From Chrysomallon squamiferum (taxonomy: Eukaryota > Mollusca > Gastropoda > Neomphalida > Peltospiridae), in the NCBI GenBank assembly GCA_012295275.1, contig CM022665.1, positions 9,267,476-9,331,475 on the forward strand: a stretch of 64,000 bases of DNA, written 5' to 3'. Below are positions 18,201 to 30,100 of this stretch, in pieces; within the stretch, counting starts at the first letter, position 1, and every line of letters starts with the position of its first letter. Under the pieces are notes generated by a model that did not search any database, was not told the origin of the DNA, and worked only from the letters and a program-made list of their open reading frames with translations. A program made the position numbers and the translations under genes.

Positions 18201-21200
18201 GGTGGGACATGCTGGGGCCAAAACCGTCAATCAGATTAAATCCAATCTAACAAGAACAAAGAACTGACCATTTTTTGTTTAGATTTATATTATATTTCAA
18301 GATTGTTTTATTACTTTTTCTTCCTTCTTCAACAAAGTAGTTTAAAATATTCAGAAAATTATCATACTATTTTTTTATTTATATATATTTTTATATTCAA
18401 AGGTTTTTTTCCCTTCACCTCTCTGTCTTATTAAGTATATTAGTTTATGTTTAAACATTTGGTTTTATCATTAATTTTGGAAGATGATGAAAACTATTTT
18501 TTAAATAAAAAAGGTAAAGAAAATTACAATTCAAAACTGTAACAAAAAGAAAATGGAAAAAAAAACAACAACAAAATAATGATAAAAATAAAACGACAAA
18601 TAATTAAAATAATAAAATAAATTAAAATAAAATTTAAATATATTAGTTTTTCTAAATACAAAGTATCCAGTTGTTTAGAAATAAATGCTCCAAAGGTACT
18701 GGTACAAGACATATAAACACATGACAAACAACATACTGTTGATGACAGATAGATTGGATTTAGACTGTTAAACTGTTGTCAGGATACCAAAATAAAATAA
18801 AGAAAATAAAATTCTGTAAGTACAAACGTATAGCACCTGTCGAGCCATACAGACCATTACCTATTTGGATAATTTGGCTACAACCCGGGAAAGAGCCCGG
18901 TTATCCTCCTTAAGTTTAGCATTATCAGCTTTAACTTTCGGCATTTGCTGTAAAAGTAGAGATTAATTATTCATCAAGAATATTTTAAAATATTATTCCC
19001 ATACATTTATTTTTAATAAAATGAATGATACAACTTACGAATCAGTCATTTATTTGGGATATCAGTTTGCATAATTATCTAAACTGATGAAAGCAGAAAA
19101 TGGTCTGTAAATGCTGAATAATTAGAAGTTATTTTTTAATTTATATTGTTAATTATCCTCAGTGTTCTAGGAAATCCGTATTGCATAAGTGTATTAGCCA
19201 GTAAAGGTGCATTCATTACTCTAATTATTCATATTTTTTGTTGTTGTTTTTTTTTCTTGTTTTTTTTTGGCAGGGTATTTTTGGGGAGGGGAGGTCTGCA
19301 GGGGAAAAAACAACAAAGGTAAAAAAAAAATTAAAGAAAAAAAAATCAAAAAAAATAATGTGAGTCCATTGGCTTCTTTCAATAAAATGATGAGGCCAAT
19401 ATGAACACACTAATGCTTCTTCCAGAATGTTTCAATTCATCTTTTTCACAGAGGTCTGGATAAAAAGGAACACAAAATCAAAGAAATAAAAAAAATGATT
19501 ACTTACTTTTAATTCTTCTTCCAGTTCAGAGAGTCTGCGTTCCAAGGCCCTCTTTTCCTGAGATAAAATAAACCAAGATAAATAAAAGACAAAATTCAAT
19601 GAAAACAAATTCTAAAGAATACAAAACTTTTATCATAATATATTTATTTACTGATCAGCAGTTATGGTTTATTCCGAATAAAAAAATATGTACTGGTTTA
19701 CAAAGAAACAATATGCTACTTTTAACCAAATAATCTAAGACTGCATATAATAAAAGCTACACCATAAATTATCAACTATCCAGGAAATAATATTTAGACA
19801 TTTCCAAGTGAGGTAATACTGAATAACAAAGATTTATAACATACCGGTTACTTCAACCACTCCCAGATGTTGTTGTACCAAGTTAAATATATTTGCTATT
19901 TCTTGTTTGTTATATACCTGTTGTCATTATCAGTAATAAAGGAAAACATTATTTACATTTTCTATAAATCAGTTTAAGAAAAAAAAAATTAAAATGTTGT
20001 ACCCTTTTGTCATTGGTGTCCCTGGTCAACTCAGTTCTCTTCATGACCCTATCCAGTTCTGCCTTTGCTTCTCGCAGTTCCCGCTTTGTCTGTTCCAACT
20101 CCTTCCGCAACCTTTTCATTTCCAATTCACCATTCTTCGTAATATGATCTATTTCTTTCCGTAACTTATCATTTACTGATCTTTCATCTTCATATAACTA
20201 CAAAAGTACGGATAACAAAATGAAAATAGATATTAACAATATTAAGTAATTACTGACTGAAAAAAATGAATAATAATATCTGGGTTCGTGAAATAAACTG
20301 GATGCTATGTAATAACTGTAACAAAATAAAATCCAAAGGAAAACAAAGAACTTAAAAACAGAAAAAACTTATCATCCAGATAAACATATGAATCAGCTAT
20401 TTTTGTTTCATGTTATATGTGGGTGAAAGATGGCAAAATACTGAATGAAAAAAAATTAGATTTTTTTTTTTTTTTAAATTATAAATAAAGAATAAAATTT
20501 AAATAAATGAAACAAATTTTTAATTTTTTTTTTAGTTAAACAACAACAATAATAAAAGTAACAACAACAACAATGAAACAGAAGAAAAATAATAAATAAA
20601 TGCAGTATAATCTGATAAAAACATTTATCATTTTCACCTTTTTGTAATCAGTGTCTAAAGCTGGAGTTGATCTGGAAAACTCAGAATAGGAACTTGGACG
20701 ATCTACAGCAGAAGTGTACCGAGAAGAACCATAACGAGAGCTTAATGTCTAAAAAAGATAAAAGATACTGCTTGCTTAATGTCTGAAAAAGATAAAAGAT
20801 ACTGCTTGAACAGAATCAACAAGACACACCTGTGAAAAGGCAATCTGCAGATAAGTGGATGATTCAGGTCAGAAGAACAAAGTATGTTTTCTGAGCTCAA
20901 ACTAAGTGAAAGTACCTGAAACATGTTGATGAGTTGTAAATCCTTGAGAAAATGTTCACTTCCTTCTACATAATGATAATACTTTATCTCTGATTAAAAA
21001 GCATTTCCTCCTACAGGATGCTTGTGTAAGTGTTCATTGTACCAACATGGTAATAATTTGTGTAAATATTTTTAAGTAAGAAGATATGACATTGTACAGA
21101 AAGTGAATTAAACAGTTGTGTAAGCATTTATAAAGATCTGTTGAATCTGCAAGTTTCAGAGTTAGAGTTGAGAGTTTTCTTATTCTTTGTGTTGCTGGGC

Positions 21201-24200
21201 TTGTTACTGTTGTTTTTTTTTTTTTTTTCTAAAAGTGATTTTAAAGAGGTAAATAACATTTATTAAATTTAAAAAAATAAATTTAAAACAATCTTTTAGA
21301 AAATTTGCTATAATTTTTCCCATACATTCCAGCATCAAACAACAAGGAATTTTAAAGTTTCTGTAACATGTAATTCTTTTTTTTCATTTAATATTTTAAA
21401 TACTGTCTACACATTAAAAGTGTTTTACAAATGTTGTACTTGATGCTGTATGTATGGCTTTGAACAACGACAACAACAAAATAATAATAATAATTAACCA
21501 AAACATTTTTAAAATTAAAAATTAAAAATTAAAATTTAAAAACAAGTTAGTTATGGCATACCTCTATCTACAGTATCCAAAATGCTGACGTATTTCATGG
21601 AAATGCTTTAATAAATTCTAATATGACATTAGTTTATATAATATTATAGTTACTAAATGAGTGGATATGATTGAAATATTTCTGTATTTGCTTAATGATA
21701 CAATAAATGTTTTTTCATTATCATACAGTCTTGGAAATAAAGTTTGAAATAATTTAGTTGCATCATTAGATGTTCCAATCAAACAGCTTTAATAATGAGT
21801 CGAATGTATGAGGAGCTTTGTCAATATATCTTTGATTAAGTTTTATCACTGTTTGGCCCTGTTCAACAGATATAATAACAGATCAAATGCATGAGGACCT
21901 TTAACAGTTCTAGAGTTCATGTTTGTTATAGTTTACAGAGTACAGCAAGTGAACATTGTTTACTTAACTGGAAAATATTTCTGCAGCTGGTTGTAACCTA
22001 TTTAAATATGTCATATAATGACAGGTTATGTTTGTGGTATTTCATGTGCCATAACAAGTGAAAACCAAGAGCCTGCAATTTCATCACAACTGAATGAACT
22101 GTGAATTACAATGGCATAAAACGCAGCTAATAACATTACAGTTAATCTAATTACTCACTTCAATCCATGTTAGCATTTCCAAAAACTTTTACAAGATTAT
22201 ATAATTATGTGACAAACCTAAGTCAGGCTTCAATAACAGAGCAAATATACTATGATTATATGAAATAAATTTTAACGCCTGCTGTAAAAAACAACAACAA
22301 AAAAAAAAAAAAAAAAAATGGAGAAAAATAATAAAAAATAATAATAATAATAATAATTTTATCCAAATTACTTTAAGCATTAAATAAGTATAAATTACAT
22401 TGCACTATATAGTAAATAATTTTTATTTTTTTATTTTTTATTAGAATGATTATTAAAAACACATCGATACCTTTTGTTAAGTTACTGAATACCAAACATG
22501 GTTTGTGCTAAATGATTGTGAGAAGAAACTTCCTATCAATGCATAATGATTACTTTTACATGTATCTTTCCTCAGAGAGAAAAACACACACAATTGTCTC
22601 TGATGGGCAAACACAGAAAGACTGATCAATCATGCCCCAGGCACAGCTGTAACAAATGTGCCATATATTCTTGCCTGTTAAGTCTCATGTCATCAAAGGA
22701 ATAATTATGATTTTGTTTTGGGTTTTTTTCACCTTAAAAAATGTGAAATATTATATAATCACCGACTTTCAGGTGTAAGAATTCATCTTCAGGTTTGTGG
22801 TATGGGGAAGAAGGAAAAAAGAAGAGAAGCAATGCATAACCTTTGTAAGATTGATTTCCCTGATGTCTTCAATCAAAATGTTTGAGTGAATTTTCCTTTG
22901 TAATACACTGCTTTCAGGATATCATGTTTAATAACAATTTCTCCAAGGCATGAAGTAGTGCATGTGTTCTTATTAAAAACAATGAATTCAGAGAAAGTAA
23001 TAAATCCATTTTGAAATAAATGAGCTAAGCTATGACTACATTTTATGTGTTATTTATATATATGGAAACCTGACTTCATGATTGTGTAAATGTTTCATTT
23101 ACAATAATTCTTATTTATTTATATATTTGAACTTGGTGTTATGCAGGCTTTGGTGTAAAACTCTTCCTTCTTCAGTTTATCTCCTTGTCCACATTTACCT
23201 TCCCTTACTTCCTGCACAAATCTCAGGTTACCATTATTAGCTATCTAAATTTAGCAACAGCAGAATAACACTGAAGTAAGAACAGTAATTCAGGATTCTA
23301 TCTTTAACTATGACCTCGGAAATTTTCAGAGAGTCATCTCTCTAAGGTTAAGTTGCTGTCTGCTTGTCTAGAATTACAAACAAAAATAGCAGTGCTGCAT
23401 CTTAATCAGTTCAATATGCAAACATGCAGTAAAGTGCATGTATCTTTGTTACAAACTGAACAAACAAATATCTTTTCAAGATAAATTAGTATGACAGACT
23501 GAATTTCAGTGACTTAAAAACAAAAAAACTAAAAAGTTAGAAAACTGATATGGAATCTTAAGGGTCTAATTTACACACTAGCTAGAGGTAATTCAATTTT
23601 CTGTTTCTGCAGATTGTAAATAATAATAAATGTATTTTTGTACTAAAGAAAAACAGGAAATTAATATTTAAGTTTTTCACATGGTTTCCCTACCTACCAG
23701 TCCTGTTTTAAGAAACACATGACCATTGCAGGAACCTCTTATGTAAATGATGTGTGTCTGAAAACTTACCACGTCTTCATCAGGCTCTACTTAAGCTGAT
23801 TGAATTGTATTATTTCTATAGTTAACTTTTTTCTCTTTTTTTTTGTTGAAAGAAAGAGAATACAGGAAATTAATATTTTACATTTTAATTCCTGTTTTAG
23901 TATCACCAATTACCAGTCTTTTGATGTGCTTCTATAAAACTGGTAATGCAGGGTACTCTTGAAATGTTGTTGGGATAGGAAAAGATAGTGTTTGTGATCA
24001 ATCATGCACTTCAACCAGATGCTGGCTGGGCCAGTTACATGATGTTTGTAATAGTGGAATGCAAAGAAAAGTAAACCAGAGAGAGGATACAAATATGTGC
24101 AGGGTTAAACTGTTTTCTTTATTACATGAAGTAACCCAAAATATAACTGAAGTTGTAAAGAATTCTGGGAGTCAAAAAGCTAACAAAGTAAAATTTTACT

Positions 24201-25132
24201 GCTAATCATAACATAAATCTTTGTATTATTATTAATATCTTTTTTATAAATTAGCAGATTAAAATGTATGAGGGTTTGTGTGTTTGCGTGTCTGTGTAAC
24301 AGGAATTCTTTTAATGATAAAAGTATTAACTGAGGCTTTGCTTATCTGAATAACAATACCAGGTTTTTGGGTGTTTTTTTGCATATTAAGAGAATTTCAA
24401 TGTCAAATTTCATTTATGACTTTTGTTTTACCCAACAGATAAAAAATAAAATAAACACTTATATGACACTGGTTTGCCTTAATATGTAATTAATTTTTAC
24501 ACAATAAAGTGAGTTCTGAATTAAAATGAAAACCTTAATGGTCTATTAACAAATTCAACAATTTTATAAATAAGCAGATAAAAAAAAAGAAAAAAAAAAA
24601 GAAATAGCCAACAGTCCCAAACTGTATGTAAACTTTGGCAAATTAAGGAAAACTGGACATTTATACTGAAATAAAACACGAACTACATCCCTCAAAATAA
24701 AACAAAACTAAATAAATAAAAATTATTTTACATCAAAAAATAAAAAATAAACAAATAAACAAAACACCAATAAAATTATATTATTGATCTGAAAAAATTG
24801 TTACCTATTACTATATATCTGAACACAATTTAAAAATTATACTCCAGGACCAAAATATACCAATATTACCAATATCTAGAAAATTAACAGCAGCTATATT
24901 TGTAAGTTTATTTCACAAATGAAATAACTTGTATGTAATCACTGTATAATTAGTAAAGTTATATCTCATTTAAGTAATTATACACACACACACACATACT
25001 CAAAGAATCTTTCTAACAGTGATTCATAAATAATACAATAAAAAATTTAATAATAATAATAATATACAAGCATATAAAAACTGGAACAAAATCCATTTTA
25101 AAGATATGGTATTGTGCTTGTGTTTGTGTGTG

Positions 25133-25177
<45 letters not shown>

Positions 25178-26069
25178 TTTGTTTAAGGTGAAAATAGATT
25201 AGTTCAATATCATGTAATAATACAAAACTGAAATAAATCAAAATAATTATGTACATCTAATAATTTTGTTCCCTATATATTTTCCCAGGTATTTAGAACA
25301 ATATTTAAAAAGATAATTTTGTAAGAGATATATTTGTTATATGCATTCATGTAAAGATATATGTTCAGTTACACTTCAAGTTCAGTGCAAGATGCTTTCT
25401 TAATTCAAGTATCTCAAAATTTAAAAAATCATTCCCTTTGCAGTGTCTGCTAACATATTGTCATGTCACAATATATTTTGTTGATATGTTTGCACATGCA
25501 CACATTCAGAAATATACTTTTATACCTGAACTAAAAAGGAAGAAAGGCAGAAGAAATAAAAAAAATAAAAAAAAGAGATAAAAATAAATAACCAATTAGT
25601 TCAGCTCAGCCATAAATGTTAATAAAAGCTTAAAAAATTTAAATAATTCATATTTGGCATCGTTTTTGGAAGTGTTTTCTTTACGTGCTTATGAGAACAG
25701 TGACAGAAGGATGGAAGTACGGAAATGATCATTTACTTTAAATAATTGTTTCTCTGCAAATACTTGAAAACACATTATACTAACCCCTAATGAACTGGTG
25801 ATCCCTGAATAGTTGGTTCCGCCAAGTCCTGGCAGTGAGCTTGCAGATCCTGACCTGGAGCTGTATCCAGAGCCAAGACCTGAACTGGACCCCAGTTGGG
25901 AGCTGTAAGGACTGCTGTAGGAGCTACCATAGGAGCCACCATAAAGTCCAGATGAAAACCCAGCCCCAGAGGTACTATAACTTGGACTGGTATACCCAGT
26001 ACCAGAATACCCTAGGCCACTTAGGCTGCTTGAAGCACCAATCCCATAACGATACGATCCATACGACAT
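14740..26069 (-). CDS. PPP1R12A: Predicted short MYPT isoform from an internal first exon (242 residues)
   Basis: Join in transcript order: 26069-25785, 20748-20638, 20197-20003, 19557-19507, then 14826-14740 (or 18947-18861). The ATG exon adds 95 Ser/Gly/Tyr-rich residues, then the frame continues in phase 0 into the coiled coil and zipper. Such a protein would lack the PP1 motif, ankyrin repeats and both RRST sites. Vertebrate PPP1R12B makes a comparable small subunit from its 3' end through an internal promoter, so the architecture has a precedent. Expression is inference from exon structure; no transcript evidence is available here. Confidence 0.65.
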
Positions 26070-27134
26070 TATGAAAACCCAGTTTCAAAAAGAATTAGGC
26101 AAATAAAGCAAATGCAAGAAAATTCCTGTAGAACATATTATACATAAAAAGTTCAGCAAAATGATGGTTCCATTATATCAGAACTTCTTTAATTCCTAGA
26201 CTAAGACATGACTCTAAGTTTGTTTATGTAATCCTTTAGTCTATGAAGTTGTGAAAATTGTGTGAGTAACTGTTAGGAATTTTCATTCCTTGATGCCAGC
26301 CAGATATAGAGAGTTTCTAGGATACAGCAAGCAACAGAAGGTCATACCAGATGTGAGCAACCCATCACAGAAGCACAGAGCACTGCTACAACTAACACCC
26401 AAAGTTTGTAGGAATGATTCATTTTCTCAGTAGGGCTGATAGGTAAGACTAATGGGCCAATCCCAGAAGTATTGCAAAACTAAGCAAATCCTATCTGCCT
26501 GCTCAGTAATAACTCAACAGTGGATTTATATTCTTATCTAACACTAAATCAACGTTCAAACATTCCTTATGCTTACAAATACAATAGTAACATTATTAGT
26601 TCACCTGCTACACACTGGACAAGCCAGATAATTTACTCTTTGGCCTGTGGTGTGAAAAAATATACTGCAAACTTGTTGATAGGTGATACGATGAAAGTCT
26701 GTTGTTGTTTTGTTTATAATCAGAGTATGAAATAGCTGATCTGAAGTTTTATCAGTCATAATTAGACTGATAACAAGCCCCAGTTTTAACAGCAAAATAA
26801 ACACAACTCTCTATTTCACTTATCTCAATATAGATATGTCACTTTATGATAAAATGGTCAAGTAAATTTTAGACTTTGTTGTTTGATACCAAAATAAACA
26901 TGTCAGAGTAAAATATAAGGTCAAACCCATGGACAAATTAGGGGTAAACATTCAAAGAACAATAACAAAAATAATTGTAAAATTATGATTAAAATGTTGT
27001 ACAAATAATCAAATTTAAAAAGATTTAATTTTTCAAGTAATTTTCATTTTGTAGCACATTATCATGATTAGCCATTAACACAGAAAATTCAAAGAATGCA
27101 GATTAAACATATTATTTTACTAGTACGAAATATA

Positions 27135-27168
<34 letters not shown>

Positions 27169-30100
27169 TTTTTTAAGAGCTGTTTTTAATTACTGGTGTT
27201 GTAAAAAAAGAAAAAATATTCATTTTGTGTGTGTGAAGCTGTAAGAAAAAATATGAATATTAACCCAACCCCACACCAGTTGTACATTTGTTGAACTACC
27301 TTTGGTAATTATTGTTATCTTGAAACAGGTTCATACATGTTCCTGGTGTTGATGTTCTTTTTGTAAGCAGGATGTAAGGGCAAATCAAAATCAAACTTAT
27401 GAAAACAATTTAGTCAGGCTAAACTTACACAAGACAAAATAACCTTTGTAAATATAACAAAATTATGGGCAGTATTTAATACAGTAATTTTTCACAAGCT
27501 GAAAATAATTTAAGGTGTGTTTTAATTTGAAATAGTGCCTCACTAATTCAGAATGCAATCATTAAAAAATGAGGAAAATATCTGATTAGATAATATGTAA
27601 ATTTCCAAGAAAAACAAATATTTCAGTGCATTAAATATTTTAAAAAACCCTAACTTAACCTTCATTAATTATAATTAGTAAATCCTTTTGATGATTAGGT
27701 TAAAATACTTGAAAGAAAAAAGGAACTAAATATTTTGAAAAAATAAAATAAAAAGAAAGTAACAGATTCTATTATATGTTCGTAAGTGAAATAAATATAA
27801 AACTTTATTAAAAAAAAAATAATAATAAAATGAATAAATAAAAAATAAAAAAAAATAACAATAAGATGTTTATTTATATGTATGTGTTAGTTTGTCATCT
27901 CTTGACCCAAAAGCAAAACAAGTATATCTCAAAAATAGAAATATATTTAAAAATCATTTATTTCTTCCACCAATTTCTATCTGAATGAATGCTTTAAATT
28001 TGATTATTAAGTGACATTTTTGAATAATCATTATCACTATATTGGGCAGCAAGAAAAACTGATTTTTATTTTATAATACTAATAGTACTGTACATCCATA
28101 TTTTAGTAGTGCAGTTCATAAATAATTTTTCAGCCTCAGTCACGTTATTTTAAAACAACCATTTCATTAGATAAAAATACAGTACAGTAGTCAAGATTTA
28201 AAATTTTAAAGTTTAATAAATGTCGTTTCATAATGAAATACCAGTAAATACATCAGAAATCTTGTTTGTTTTATTTTTTTTAATGTCAAAACCATATGAA
28301 AATTACATGAATAAAAAATGAATAAATATATTACAAATATCTCCCCCCACAAAAATGACAAAAACAAACAACAAATATTAGTTTTAATCTACTGTTCAAG
28401 CAGTGAACAGTTTGTTCACTATCATGTGGCCAATTGCTATGCAAGTTTCTGAATCATTACACAATCCACTATCAAATTTCAGTGACATAAATTTTGAAAA
28501 TTAAATCTTCTCTGACAAGGTGAACAAATTCTGATGTGATTTAAAATTAAAGGAAAATGTTAATGCTTCTGTACTTAGTCAACTTCTTCTACTTTTTTTT
28601 TTTTTTTTTTAAGTGTATTGAAACACCTCTTAAGTAAACAATTATAACCATATTCAAGTTATATGAAAACACCAATCAGTCAAATAATTGATATCTTTAC
28701 CAAATAAATTTAACAATACCAGTTTTATGTTTTCTGAATTTATAATGAAAGACCTGTTTAAATGAAACATGTCAGTCCATTCACAAAAACAGCAAAATCT
28801 CCTTCACATTTTTCAGTAACAAGAACTAATGTCTGTTGTAAAATATTTGTGTCGAAAATCAAATGGTTATATCATTATTACAGACATAATTTTTTTACCC
28901 CCATTTCTGAAATCAGCTATTTCATTACTCACACAAGTTCTGATGAAATTAAAATCATATAAAAATGATGATACATTCTTTTATTAAGGTGGTATGAAGG
29001 GTTAAGAAGAAGAAAATGAAGCAAAATCATTTTATTCTGACACAGAAAAAGAAGATATCTCAATCAAAGAACAAAGACTGCATACTTTAGTATCTTTTTA
29101 TAGTATCTTTTTATTTTTTTTTAGTATGAAATTTTTTTTTTTTTTTCTAGAAATAAATTTGTTTTTAAAAAAAAACAAACAATGAAATTTCAGAAAAAAA
29201 AAAAAAAATTATTTGTCTATATTCTGTATAAAACATTCCCCCCTCCTTCTGCACAGATTTTTTAATATGTAAAAAAGTTTAAAATAATCAGTATCAGGAT
29301 TTGTTGAAGTACAACCAAATAATAATGTTCCTTTTTCTCCTTCCAGAATGAATGTCAGTAAAATTAAAAACTCATATACCTACACACCTATTCAACCTTA
29401 CATGTTCAGCCTTATGATGTTTATTAACCTGAATTGCTACTATCTTCTTAGAAAATAATAAAATTAGTGAAATAAATTAACTGAAACTCTTCTGCAATAC
29501 AGCTATTATAATGTTCAAAATAAACAATCATTGTAAGTTAATCTTACCAAAAGCATGCATTATTGGCAGAACTGTCATAGTTGAAAGCACATAAAAAAAA
29601 ATGAAAGAATTTTTAAACACTATTCTTGTAAAATGTGTATTTATTCAACTTCATTATTCTTCTGGAGTTAGGTAAAATAAATAAATAAAATAAATAAAAA
29701 GTGAAGTTTTCACGATGAAACAGCTGCATCATGTAATTATTTCAAGGAAAATCTCTTAAGATTTCAAGAGCTACTTAATATTAAATCCAATAAAATAAAA
29801 GTTAATTTTCTATTTTGCAAAACAAGATTCCTTCAACATGTAATCAGTTTATGGGCAATGAAAGAGATATACAGCTGCTGTGGAAAACTGGATACACAAA
29901 CACAGACACAGACCCAGACCCCCCCCACATACACCGACACAGACACAGACCCACCCACACCCACACATATACAAAGAGAGTGAGAGAGAGAGAACATATA
30001 TACTTACACTAACACCAGGGATGAAGAAAAACAAAACTGGTCCAAACTATGATAAGCATGGTATGACGTGAACGTTAAAGAGAGTTATCATCAGTTGTAG

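Noticed and set aside
25785-26069. Treating the SYG exon as an internal exon of full-length MYPT
   Set aside because: No AG lies between the upstream in-frame stop and the ATG, and AGs just inside the exon give the wrong phase after exon 20. Human MYPT also has no equivalent between these exons.
29815-30012. His/Thr/Pro-rich frames near the CA repeat
   Set aside because: Generated by CACA/GACACA simple sequence.
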